Shown here: piece by piece, positions 48,049-59,030 of the stretch
Numbering within the stretch: position 1 is the stretch's first letter
Layout of the letters: the number at the start of each line of letters is the position of its first letter
The notes under the pieces: model-generated
The model's input: the letters and a program-made list of their open reading frames with translations, nothing else
The model's database searches: none
What the model was told of the DNA's origin: nothing
Program-made: the position numbers and the translations under genes
DNA from: Proteles cristata cristata
Lineage: Eukaryota; Chordata; Mammalia; Carnivora; Hyaenidae
Direction: 5' to 3'
Length of the DNA: 64,000 nucleotides
Assembly (NCBI GenBank): GCA_017311185.1
Contig: JAESUZ010001271.1
Span: 744,001-808,000, forward strand

Positions 48049-48538
48049 TGCACTGACGTGCGATTATACACATTGTTTGGCTAGCTAAAATGTAACCTAG
48101 AGATTTCTGGTGGGCTGCAGTTCAGCTCAGGAGAGTCTCTTGGAATGCTGGAGGCCTACATAACCACCCTGAGGAAGGCCCTGCGTGTTTCTGCAGTCCT
48201 TGGGGAACTTCGTTATCTAAACATTGTATACAAAGTTTAGCAAAACAATAGGGCACATACCCCCTTGCTGCAAATTCTCATTAATTTGTCTCTTGTGATT
48301 GTTCACGGTTAAGTCATGCACTCCCTGGTTTTGTTCCCTTCGAAATGCTTTATGCCTTCTGTATACAACAAGCCAACTGAGATTTGTGATTGACCTGAAA
48401 TAAAAGAGAGTACTTACTAGTGAGGTAAACCAGGTCTTCGTCTGCAAATGTTGACGCCATGCCTCTTTCTCTCTTTCTTAGCTAAGTGTGGAGTAATCGT
48501 TCATCCTTCAGTGCAGATTTTGCTGTCCATTCACAGCA
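48049..48538 (+). mobile_element. Solo LTR of an endogenous retrovirus (class I-like) inside the old L1
   Basis: A 490-bp block with no L1 similarity interrupts L1 ORF1. It starts TGCACTGACGTGCG and ends TTCACAGCA, giving the standard TG...CA LTR ends. TTAG occurs on both sides (48045-48048 and 48539-48542) as a 4-bp target duplication, the size typical of gammaretrovirus-like integrases. A poly-A signal AATAAA at 48399-48404 on the plus strand sets orientation, leaving a U5-like part of about 110-135 bp. No internal retroviral sequence is present, so it is a solo LTR formed by LTR-LTR recombination. Removing it restores continuous L1 sequence. Confidence 0.75.
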
Positions 48539-48890
48539 TTAGTGGATTGAGAGTGGATCAGCAAGCTGTAAGACAAGGTAATTGAAAGCAATCAAATTGA
48601 ACAACAAAAAGAAAAGAGAATCAAAAATGAGAAAAAGTTAAGGGAACTATGCAACATCATCAAGCATTAGAACATTTATTATAGGGATCTCAGAAGGGTA
48701 AGAGGAGAAGGGTCGGAAAACTTACTTGAAGAACTAAGAGCTGAAAATTTCCCAAATTTGGAAAAGGAAACAGACATCCAGGTCCAGGAAGCAAACAGTC
48801 TCTAACAAGGTGAACCCAAGGAGGTCCTCACCAAGCCATATAATAATTAAAATCACAAAAAGCAATGAAATTTAAAAGAAACAAGAAAAG

Positions 48891-49064
48891 GGATGCCTAG
48901 GTGGCTCAGTCAGTTAAGTGTCCGACTTCAGTTCAGGTCATGATCTTGCAGATCAGAGTTTGAACCCTGCACTGGGCTCTGTGCTGACATCTCAGAGCCT
49001 GGAACTTGTTTTGGATCCTGTGCGTGTGTCTCTCTCAATGTGGCCCTTCCCCACTCGTTCTCTC

Positions 49065-49106
<42 letters not shown>

Positions 49107-49160
49107 CCTCTCTCTCTCTCTGTCTCTCTCTCAAAAATAAATAAACATTAAAAAATTTTT
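48891..49160 (+). mobile_element. Carnivore tRNA-derived SINE with a long CT block
   Basis: Head GGATGCCTAGGTGGCTCAGT, body AACCCTGCACTGGGCTCTGT and tail AAAAATAAATAAACATTAAA. The CT tract (49058-49133) is expanded to about 75 bases. Target duplication TAAAAGAAACAAGAAAAG at 48873-48890 and TTAAAGAAGAAAGAAAAG at 49161-49178. Confidence 0.94.
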
Positions 49161-50350
49161 TTAAAGAAGAAAGAAAAGCAAATAGTTACATATAAGGCTA
49201 TCAGCTGAATTTTCCAGGGAAATTCTTTTGCAGGCCAGAAGAGAATGCCTTGATATGTTCAAAGTGCTAAAAGTAAAAATATTCAAACAAGAATACTTTA
49301 ATCAACAAGCCTATTATTCAGAATAGGTGGACAGATAAAAAGTTTCTCAGACAAACTAAAGTTAACAAGAATTTATCACCACGAAACCAGACTTATGAGA
49401 AATGTTAAAGGGAATTCTTTAAATGTAAAGAAAAGGCCATAACTAGCAATAAGAAAATTAGAGAAGAAAAAATTTCACAGGTAAAAGCAAATAGTAAATA
49501 TTAATTACTTATAAAGTCAGTATGGAAGTTAAAACACAAAAGTATTAAAATCAATTATATTTACAAAAATTAGGCAAAGAATACAAAATAATAAAAATAT
49601 ATGAAATAGGACATCATATAAAATGTGGAGAGAAAAGTAAAAAAATTCAGTACTTTTAGGATATGTTTGGACTGTGATCATCACTTAATATAGACTGCTA
49701 AACATATAGGATATTATATATGAACCCAAAGGGAACCACAAATAATAAAAAAAAAAAACACCTATAATAGATACACAAAAATAAAGAGAAAGGAATCCAA
49801 TCATAACACTAAGGAAAGCCATCAAACTCCAAGACTAGAAAAGAACTACAAAAAGAACCAAAAGAATTTTAAGGAAATGATAGTAAGTACATAACTATCA
49901 ATAATTACTTTAAATGTAAATGCACTAAATGCTGCAATTAAAAGAGATAGTGTGACTGAATGGATTAAAAACATTCCATAAGCTGCCTAAAAGAGATTCA
50001 CTTCTATCTAAAGATATACATAGACTGTAAGGGAAGAGATTAAATGTTTACCATGCAAATGGAAGTGACAAAAAAATCCAGATAGCAATACTTATATCAG
50101 ACAAATTGGACTTCAGAAAACAAAAGAGAAAGGGATCAATCCTATAAGAAAATATATCAGTTATAAATATCTATGCGCACAGCATAAATACTCCTAAATA
50201 CATAAAACAAATAATAACAGACTTAAAGGGAGAAATTCACAGTAATACAATACTAGTAGGGGAATTTAACCCCCCACTTCTATCAATATGTAAGTTATCC
50301 AGACATAAAATCAATGAGAAAACAGTGGCTTTGAATGACACATAGACTAG

Positions 50351-50572
50351 ATGGATCTAACAGATACACACACAAAATATTCCATCCAAAAATCAGTAGA
50401 ATACAAATTATTTTCAAGTTTACATAGAGCATTCTCTATGATACATCACAATCACAAAACAAATCTCAATAAATTTAAAAACATTGATATCATATCAGAC
50501 ATTTTTTCCCATAGTAGTATGAAACTAGAAATCAATTACAAAAAAAACTGGAAAAAATACAAACAAATGTAG
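50351..50572 (+). pseudogene. L1 ORF2 endonuclease remnant
   Basis: A 73-codon open piece. SIQKSVEYKLFSSLHRAFSM, then IHHNHKTNLNKFKNIDIISD and HSSMKLEINYKKN correspond to the endonuclease end of mammalian ORF2, where the consensus has a FSSAHGTFS-like stretch followed by a MKLEIN segment. The catalytic motifs are not preserved. Confidence 0.7.
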
Positions 50573-50920
50573 GCTAAACAACATGCTACTAAACAAAGAG
50601 TCAGTGAAGATTATCAATAATGCATGGATACAAATGAAAATGAAAACACAGTGGTCCAAAATCTTTGGGATGGTGCAAAACAGTTCTAAAAGGGAAGTTT
50701 AGGGGGATAAAAGCCTACCTCAAGAAACAAGAAAAACTTCAAATAGAAACCTAAACTTATACCTAAAGGAGACAGGAAAAAGAAAAAAGGAACAAAGCCC
50801 AAGATGAATAGAAGGAAGGAAATAATAAGAATTCGAGTAGAAATAAATAAGATAGAAGCTAAAAAACAATGGATAAGATCAATGAAACCAGGAACTGGTT
50901 CTTTGAAAAGATAAACAAAA

Positions 50921-51127
50921 TTGATAAACCTTTACCAGACTTATCAAGAAAAAGAGAGAGAACTCAAAATAAAAAATGGAGGAGAAATGATAGCCAACAC
51001 TACAGAAATACAAAGAATTAGAAAACAATACTATGAAAAATTATATTCCAACAAATTGAATCACTCAGAAGAAATAGATAAATTCCCAGAAACATACAAG
51101 TTTAAAAAACCAAACAGGAAGAAATAG
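50921..51127 (+). pseudogene. L1 ORF2 remnant between endonuclease and reverse transcriptase
   Basis: A 68-codon open piece. The segment [20 protein letters not shown] with LNHSEEIDKFPETYKF matches the linker of L1 ORF2 that leads to the reverse-transcriptase domain (consensus style: I..YYEQLYANK, L.EMDKFLE). Both sides are frameshifted. Confidence 0.75.
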
Positions 51128-51547
51128 AAAATTTGAATGGACCAATTGCTAGTAATGAAACTGAACTAATCAAAAAACTCCCCATACACAGAAGTCCAAA
51201 ACCAAAGGCTTCAGAGTTAAATTAACAAACATTAAGGAAAAATTAATACCTATTTTCTCAAACTATTTCAAACAACAGAAGAAGAAGGAGAACTTTCAAA
51301 TTAATTCTATGAGCCTACCATTACCTTGATACCAAAACCAGACAAACACACCACAAGAAAAAAGGAACAGGCCAAAATTTATGATAAAGATAGAAGCAAA
51401 AAGCCCAAATATTTGCAAACCAAATTCAATAATACATTAAAAATATCATTCACCACAATCAAGTGGGATTTATTTCAGGGGTGCAAGGGTGGTTCAGTAT
51501 TTTCAAATCAATCAATGTGATATATTTTACCAATAAGAGAAAGGATA

Positions 51548-51776
51548 GGGGTGCCTGGGTGGCTTAGTCGGTTAAGCATCCGACTTTCGCTTAGGTCATG
51601 ATCTCGCAGTTCGTGGGTTTGAGCCCCGCGTCGGGCTCTGTGCTGACTGCCAGCTCAGAGCCTGGAGCCTATTTCAGAGTCTGTGTCTCCCTCTCTCTCT
51701 GACCCTCCCCTGATCACGCTGTCTCTCTCTCTCCTAGAAATAAATAAAACATAAAAAAAATATTAAAAAAAAAAAA
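51548..51776 (+). mobile_element. Carnivore SINE, young subfamily, inside old L1
   Basis: Head GGGGTGCCTGGGTGGCTTAG, GACTTTCGCTTAGGTCATGA, body GAGCCCCGCGTCGGGCTCTG, CTGACTGCCAGCTCAGAGCC and tail CTCCTAGAAATAAATAAAAC. Perfect 13-bp target duplication AAGAGAAAGGATA at 51535-51547 and 51777-51789. Confidence 0.97.
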
Positions 51777-54035
51777 AAGAGAAAGGATAAAAACCATGTG
51801 ATCATCTCAGTAGGTGAAGAAAAAGTATTCAACAAAATACAACATCCATTTATGATAAAAACTCTCAAAAAAGTAGGTTCAGGGGGAACATACCTCAGTA
51901 TAATAAACCCAAAGCTAACACCATACACAATAGTGAAAAACTGGAAGCTCTTCCTCTAAGATTAGGAGAAAGTAAAAGATATCCTTTCTCACCACTTTTA
52001 TTCAACATCATACTCAAAGTCCTAGCTGCAGCAATTAGACAAGAAAAAAAAAGGCACCCAAATTGGTAAGGAACAAGTAAAATTGTCAGATGACCTGATA
52101 ATATACTAAGAAAACCCTAAAGACTCCACCAAAATATTGTTAGAACTGATGAATGTATGCAGTAGAGTTACAAGGCATAAAATTAAATACAGAAATCGAT
52201 TGTACTTCTATTCACTAATAACAAGGTAGCAGAAGCAGGAATTAAGAAAACAACCCTAATTACAATTGCACCAAAAATAAAATTCCTCAGAACATTTTTT
52301 AGCCTAGAAGTGATAAACCAACATTCTAAAAAATAGAAGAAATCGATGATAGAAGCTGAAGACCACACAAGTAAATGCAAATATATTCCACACTCATGGA
52401 TTGGTCAAATACTATTAAAATGTCTCTACTACTCATAGCAGTCTACAGATTCAATGTAATCCCTATCAAAATTACAAAACTGTATTTCATAGAACTAGAA
52501 CAAATAATTCCAAATTTTGTCTGGATCCACAAAAGACCCCAGTAGCCAAATCAATATTGAAGAAAAAAAGCTGGAGGTATCAATGATCCCAGATTTTGAG
52601 ATATGCTACCAAACTATAGTAATCCAAACAGTATAGTGCTGGGACAAAAATAGAAACAGATTAGTGGGATGCGAGAGAGAGTCAAGAAATAAACACGCAC
52701 CTATACAGTCACCTAATCTATAAGGAAGAAGAATATACAATGGACAAAAGACAGTCTCTTCAATAAACGGTGTTAGGGAAACTGGACAGCTACATGTAAA
52801 AGAATGAAATCGAACTACTTTCTAACACCATACACAAAAATAAATTTAGAATGGAATCAGGACCTAAATGTGAGCCCTGAAGCCATTAAACTCGTAAAAA
52901 GAAAACATAGGCAGTAATCACTTGGCCATTAGCCTGAGGAGACATATTCATAAATATGTTATGAAAGCAGAAATAAACTATTGGGACTACATAGAATAAA
53001 AAGCTTTTGCAAAGCAAAGGAAACCAACAAAATGAAAAAGCAATCTACTGCATGAAGATGATATTTGAAATGATATATCTGATAAAGAATTAGTATCTAA
53101 AAATATAAGGATTTTATATATGACCACACCAAAAAAAAAGAAAAACAATTAATCCAATTTAAAAATGGGCAAAAGACTTGAATAGATATTTTTCAGATAC
53201 CTACAGATGGCCAATGACCACATGAAAAGATGTTCAACATCACTAATGATCAAATGCAAATCAAAACTACTGTGAGATGTCATCTCACACCAATCAAAAT
53301 GGCTAGTATTAAAAAGACCCAAAATAACAACTGTTAGTGAGAATGTGGTTTAAAGAGAACACAGAACCATTGGGAGGAAAGGAAACTGGTACAACCACTA
53401 CAAAAACAGTATGGACTTTGCTCAAAAAATGAAAAATAGAAATACCCTATGATTCAGTAATTTTAGGTATTAAAGAAAACAAAGTACCAACTCAAAGAGA
53501 TACATGCATCCCTATGTTTATTGTCACATTATTTACAATAGCTAAGAATTGGAAACAATCTAAGTGTCCATTAACAGATAAATGGGTACAGGAGTTACAA
53601 AAATGCCCTGGAATATTACTCAGCCCTAGAAAAGTGAGATCTTGCCAACTGCAACAACATGGATGGACCTAGAGAGCATAATGCCAAATGAAACAAGTCA
53701 GAGAATGACAAATACCACATGATTTCATTTAGATGTGGACTCTAAAAACCAAACAGAAAAAAGCAGTCTCTTAAGTAATAGAGAATTGGTGGTTGCCAGA
53801 GGGGAGATTGGTTGGAGGATGGATCAAATAGATTAAGGGGATTAAGATGTACAAACTTACAATTTTAAAATAAGTATGTCATGGATAAGGAATAGAGTCA
53901 ATAATATTGCAATAACATTGTATAGTGACAAATGGTAACTACACTTGTGAGCAGTGAGTAGCATATAGAATTGTTGAATCAATATGTTGTACACCTGAAA
54001 TAATGTTGTATGTCAATTATTTTCAGTAATAAAAG

Positions 54036-54661
54036 AATAGCAGAGGAGATCATGGTTCTTTATTCCTGAGTTCTTTATTTGGACCTGTCCTTTAATTGGA
54101 TGGATTTTATCTTCAAATATAGCTAGTAAATTTTCTCTCTCTTGATTCCTTGCATATTTGAGACTCTTCTTGTGCTGTCTTATATATATAAAAATAAATA
54201 GCTGATATAGTGTATCACATTTTATACTATCTCCATTGATTAGCATTAAAGTGTAAGCCAAGAACTCACAGTGTGAGAACAAGTGATACTCTACCCAGGT
54301 CCTACTAAATCAGATCACGTGCTGAGTGAGCATCTACTGTCTACACTTTACTTCAGCTCTCTGGAAGTTTCTAATACCCACTAAAACTAAAGAGCCACTG
54401 TTGTGGTGCTCTACCATCTCCTATATCCACTGCTGTGGTGCTGAAGGCCAAGGCCAACACAGTTTTGCTCCTTTATAGGGTAAAGATTGATGTATAATCA
54501 ATATAGCTGTTCACACCTGCACTAGCGGTAGCCTTAAGCTGGGCCAACCCTCTACCTGTTTACTATGATGTGGTCTTTGAGTGGCCTAGAGAGGAAGGAA
54601 CATCTGAGTTTGAGTTCATCCGTGTTGTGGCATGTGTTAGAATTTCCTTCCTTTTGCAGGA
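54036..54661. other. Spacer between two L1 copies, no gene seen
   Basis: No exon or named repeat recognised. Confidence 0.5.
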
Positions 54662-55688
54662 GTTAAGATGGCAGAGAGGTAGAGGAACCAAGATTTCCCT
54701 AGTCCCTCAAACATAGATCACTTGGAACACCCAAGAAATCAATATGCAGAGTGAGGGAGACAACTTGGCAGGACAGGGGTGCATGTATGCAAACTGGGGA
54801 AGATAAAATTGTGGCACAGGCACAGAAGGGAGGGAAACCCTTATGTGGAGAAATAAAAGGGCAAGACAGGCTATGGACGTGTAGCACTGTGTTGATACAA
54901 GAGAAAAACCTCCCTAGACCATGACTGGGGAATGAGAAATATGCAGAGTGCCAGTTTCTATTTGGCAAACAGCTTTAGGAGCCAAAGATTGGAGTTTTCA
55001 AAAGTGCGTGACTTTCTCCAGAGCATGCAAATTGGTGCAGCCACTCTGAAAAACAGCATGGAGAGTCTTCAAAAAGTTAAAAATAGACTTACTCTATGAC
55101 CTGGCAATTGCACTACTAGGAGTTTATCCAAAGGATACAGGAGTGCTGATTTGAAGGGGCACATGCACCCCAATGTTTATAGCAGTACTATCAAGAACAA
55201 AGTATAGAAAGAGTCCAAATGTCCATCAACTGATGAATAGATAAAGAAAATGTGATATATATACACAATGGAATATTACTCATTGATCTAAAAGAATGAA
55301 ATCTTGCCATATGCAAAGAGAATGAAGTCTTGCCAATGTAGATGGAAGTAGAGTGTATTATGCTAAGCAAAATAAGTCAAAGAGATATCATATGATTTCA
55401 ATCATATGTGGAATTTGAGAAACTCAACTGATGAATGTAGGGGAAAGGAAGGAAAAATAAGATAAAAGTAGAGGGAGGCAAACCATAAAAGATTCTTAAA
55501 TACAGAGAACAAACTGAGGGTAGCTGGAGGGGAGATGGGTGGGTGGTGTGGACTAACTGGGTGATGGACATTAAGGAGGGCACTGGTTGGGATGAGCACT
55601 GGGTGTCATATGTAAGTGATGAATCATGGAATTCTATTCCTGAAGCCAAGACTACATTCTATGTCAGCTAACTTGAGAATTAAAAGAA
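54662..55688 (+). mobile_element. L1 with 5' UTR joined directly to its 3' end
   Basis: 54662 to about 55012 matches the opening of an L1 5' UTR (GGAGTTAAGATGGCAGAGAG, CTAGTCCCTCAAACATAGAT, AACACCCAAGAAATCAATAT). The reverse L1 ending at 31014 has the homologous text. From about 55020 the sequence is the far 3' part of ORF2 (GCATGCAAATTGGTGCAGCC, CTATGACCTGGCAATTGCAC, CCAAATGTCCATCAACTGAT) and a 3' UTR (GAGCACTGGGTGTCATATGT). It ends in a (CA)n that replaced the poly-A. About 5 kb, including ORF1 and most of ORF2, is missing. Confidence 0.85.
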
Positions 55689-55691
55689 ACA

Positions 55692-55737
<46 letters not shown>
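55689..55737. repeat. (CA)n microsatellite at an L1 tail
   Basis: About 24 CA units with one TA interruption, directly after the L1 3' end (ATTAAAAGAAAC). Confidence 0.95.
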
Positions 55738-55738
<1 letters not shown>

Positions 55739-55799
55739 CATGATTTACTTGCTAAAGTTTATGTTTTTTTGTGATAATTAACTTGTAACACTGAGATAA

Positions 55800-56150
55800 A
55801 CTGTCAAAGTAAAAAATAAAAAACAAACAAAAATAATTGGTAAACCCAAAGCAGAGTTTGTAACAAAATAAACATAAAATCAACAATGTTCTCATATATT
55901 CCTAAATAACTGGTTAAGCAATCTGATGTAATCCCATTTACAATAGCAGTAACTAAAATAAACATCACACAGTTCCTGGTATAAAACATTAAACATCTAC
56001 CAATAAACACTTGAGAAATACTTTGCAGTGTTTCACTATAGATGAAGAGGGATGGTGAAGTCTTAGAGACCGGAAGATTAAAAAAAATTGACTTTTGTAA
56101 ACAAAAAAGCACTCTAAACATTTGTTTCATATAATTGTCTCCACAAGATC
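55800..56150 (+). mobile_element. Possible old L1 ORF2 fragment
   Basis: Phrases such as TGTAATCCCATTTACAATAG, CAGTAACTAAAATAAACATC and AACATTAAACATCTACCAAT recall diverged L1 ORF2. The extent is uncertain. Confidence 0.4.
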
Positions 56151-57318
56151 ATTAGTCCTTGAAATTACAAGCTACTTTCAACCTGATGCATACCCAGAAG
56201 CTAACATCTAATATATCAGAGGAGCTATGATATATGAATGAATGATTGAAAAATATTTTCTTATCATTATATTTCTAGTCATTTCTTCTTTGGTCCATAA
56301 GTTATAGAGAAGTCTGTTAGTTGCCAAATACTTGGGGATTTTCTAGATATCTTTCTGTTATTCATCCCTAATTTAACTCTTCAACAGTATGATTTAAACT
56401 GGTTCACAATATGCCTTCCCTCAATGAATGTTACATATGCACTTGAAAAGAATGTTACATATGCACTCTACAATTGATGGGCATAATGTTTTATTTACAT
56501 CAATTAACTGAGGTTAGTACTATTTGAATCTTCTATATTATGACTAATATTCTCTCTGTTTTGTCAATTACTGGGAAATGGGTGGTAAAATAGCCAAGTA
56601 AAATTGTGGACTTCTCTATTTCTCCTTTCAGATTGATCAGTTTGTGTTTTACGTGTTTTAAAGCTGTTATTAGATATATAGACATTTAGAAATGCTTTAT
56701 TGTCTTGGCTAGTGAACTACTGATCATTATCAAATGTTATCACTGGTAAAATCCCTAGTTCTAAAGCCTCCTCCAGCTTTCTTATACTTACTTAGTATTT
56801 TATGGTATTTGTATTATATTATAGTATTTCCACAGTATAGTATATTATAATTATATATTATAGTATAGTACAGTATAGTATTTCCACATCCCTTTAAACT
56901 ATTTGTATCTTTATATTTAAAATAGGTTTCTTATAGATAACAATCAGCTGTATCTTGACTTTTTATTTGTATGGCACTCTTGTCTTTTGTTTTCAGATCA
57001 TTTATACTTTGTTCAGATCATTTACATTTAATGTTATTATCAGTACGCTTGTTTAAATCTTCCATCTTGTCTATTTCTTCCATTTGTTCTTGCTCTTGGT
57101 TTATTTTCCTTTCTTTTCCCTGTCTTTTTGAATTAAGCATTTGTTAATATTTTATTTTGTCTGTATTATTGGCTTATTACCTATATGACTTTTTTTAGCA
57201 TTTGTGCTAAAATTTATTATATCCAATTTATACTTATCACCATCTTTCTTCAAATTATATCACTTATACAAACCTTAAAACAGTATACTTTTTTTTTCTC
57301 TTCTGTCTTTGGAACTAT

Positions 57319-58118
57319 ATATATATATTTTTTTTTTACAAATAGTTTATTGTCAAATTAGTTTCCACATAACACCCAGTGCTCATCCCCACAAGTGTCC
57401 CTCCTCCATGCCCACCCCTCCTCCCCCACATCCACCAGTCCTCAGTTTTTGTCAGCATTCAAGAGTCTCTCATGGTTTGCCTCTCTCCCTTTCCCCCACC
57501 ATTTCCGCCCTTCTTCTCCCCCTTGGTCCTCTGTTAAGTTCCTCCTAATCCTCCTATACGTGCACACATATGATATTTGTCCTTCTCTGCCTGACTTATT
57601 TCGCTCAGCATAACACCCTCAAGGTCCATCCATGTTGCTACACAAGGCCAGATTTCATTGTTTCTCATTGCCATGTAGTATTCCATGGTATAGATAAACC
57701 ACATCTTCTTGATCCATTCATCTGTTGATGGACACTTAGGCTCTTTCCAGGTTTTAGCTATTGTGGAGAGTGCTGCTATGAACATTGGGGTACATGTGCT
57801 CCTATGCATCAGCATTTCTGTATCCCTTGGGTAAATTCCTAGCAGTGCTATTGCTGGGTCATAGGGGAGTTCTATTGTTAGTTTCCTTAGGAACCTCCAC
57901 ACTGTTTTCCAGAGGGGCTGTACCAGTTTACATTCCCACCAACAGTGTAGGAGGGTGCCCGTTTCTCCACATCCTCGCCAGCATCTAGAGTTCTCTGATT
58001 GGCTCATTTTAGCCACTCTGACTGGCGTGAGGTGGTATCTCAGTGTGGTTTTGATTTGTATTTCCCTGATGAGGAGCGATGCTGAGCATCGTTTCATGTG
58101 TCTGTTGGCCATCTGGAT
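57319..58118 (-). mobile_element. Young felid L1, 5'-truncated, with target duplication
   Basis: The poly-A tail (T run from 57319 on the plus strand), 3' UTR and the last part of ORF2 are all present. A perfect 14-bp duplication GTCTTTGGAACTAT lies at 57305-57318 and 58119-58132. Divergence from expected ORF2 is low and the coding part is open, so the insertion is much younger than the L1M it entered. Confidence 0.93.
57534..58118 (-). pseudogene. L1 ORF2 C-terminal fragment, open frame
   Basis: An open stretch of about 195 codons inside the young L1 (the apparent start codon at 58142 is in flanking DNA). It contains the ORF2 cysteine-rich motif C-x3-C-x7-H-x4-C as [18 protein letters not shown]. 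Characteristic C-terminal ORF2 phrases follow: [40 protein letters not shown] and [19 protein letters not shown]. The endonuclease and reverse-transcriptase domains are missing, so it cannot act as an element. Confidence 0.9.
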
Positions 58119-58833
58119 GTCTTTGGAACTATTTTTTAACACGTTCTACTTCTAAACATGTGAAAAAACAGACAATATACTTAGAACAGACAATTGCCCT
58201 TTAAGAAAACATAAGAAAGTCTTTTATATATTTACCCACATATTTACTGTTTCTGGTGCTATTTTTATGTTTAGGTCTAAGTTTTCCATGTGGTGTCAAT
58301 TTCCTTCTGCCTAAAGAACTGTAATGTTTCAGGCCATCCTAATCTTCTAATGACAAATTTTTCAGATCTTCTCTGTTTGTTATTTTCAATGAAGACGTAA
58401 TTCTAGATTTGATTTTTTGCTTGTTTCTCAATACTTTGAAGACATAATTCTTTTGTCTTCTAGCTTTTGTGGTTTCTGGTGAGCAGTTTATGCTCTAAAC
58501 TTAGTCTAGAGAAACTTACATGCCTCTGGCATGGTGAATTTCTAGACACAAAAATGCTTTATTGTGTGTTCCTTCCCCGTACACCAGTAACTTTTCTACT
58601 ATGCAGAATTCCACAAGATGGTCCCATAAAACTGTAATCAATATGAGGGAAGGCTCTAAACCTTTTTCATCTTTGTAGAAAGTAAATATCCAGTAAATGT
58701 TTTACATTAGTAGTTTCTTTTTTCTCATTAGTTTCATAAAAAAATTGATTAGGACATCTTGGTTCCATCTGTTTTAAGGGCCTAAAACTATAGTAGCTGA
58801 GATAAATAGTCATTGATTTCAAGATACCATTTT

Positions 58834-59030
58834 TGAGTACTTGTATGAGCTGGACCTGAATGCATCCTATGAGATATGTATTATTACCTCTATTTCACAT
58901 ATGAGAAAATTGAGGCTCAAGGGTTTATTTAAATTGCCTACATCACAGAGCTCAGATGTAGAAGAAACATGATTTAAATTATGTGAGCCATCCTCATGAT
59001 CCGAACATCTTCATAAATGCCACTTCTTTG
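58834..59030 (-). mobile_element. MIR SINE, reverse
   Basis: CCTATGAGATATGTATTATT, ACCTCTATTTCACATATGAG, AAAATTGAGGCTCAAGGGTT, ACATCACAGAGCTCAGATGT and GATTTAAATTATGTGAGCC follow the reversed MIR core. Confidence 0.8.

Larger units (their letters stand above)
46622..54035 (+). mobile_element. Near full-length old carnivore L1
   Basis: Starts about 46622 with GGAAGGTGGGGTAGAAGGAT and a long, relatively GC-rich 5' UTR to about 47840. Next come a broken ORF1 (around 47840-49500) and a broken ORF2 (about 50000-53700). Recognisable pieces include an endonuclease fragment at 50351-50572 and ORF2 linker at 50921-51127. It closes with a 3' UTR (ATTGTATAGTGACAAATGGT, TGTTGTACACCTGAAATAAT) and AATAAAAG at 54035. 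It carries a solo LTR and two SINEs. No target duplication was found. Confidence 0.88.
56270..58540 (-). mobile_element. Old L1M, reverse, split by a young L1
   Basis: Reversed old L1 phrases: GTTGCCAAATACTTGGGGAT, CCATTTGTTCTTGCTCTTGG, TTGAAGACATAATTCTTTTG and TTTCTGGTGAGCAGTTTATG. The middle, 57319-58118, is the younger insertion. Frames are fully decayed. Confidence 0.6.

Noticed and set aside
48049..48538. Full provirus at the LTR
   Set aside because: L1 sequence resumes immediately after the TTAG duplication on both sides and no gag, pol or env-like sequence is present.
57534..58142. 202-codon frame as a host gene
   Set aside because: It is the C-terminal end of L1 ORF2 and its first codons lie in flanking DNA outside the insertion.
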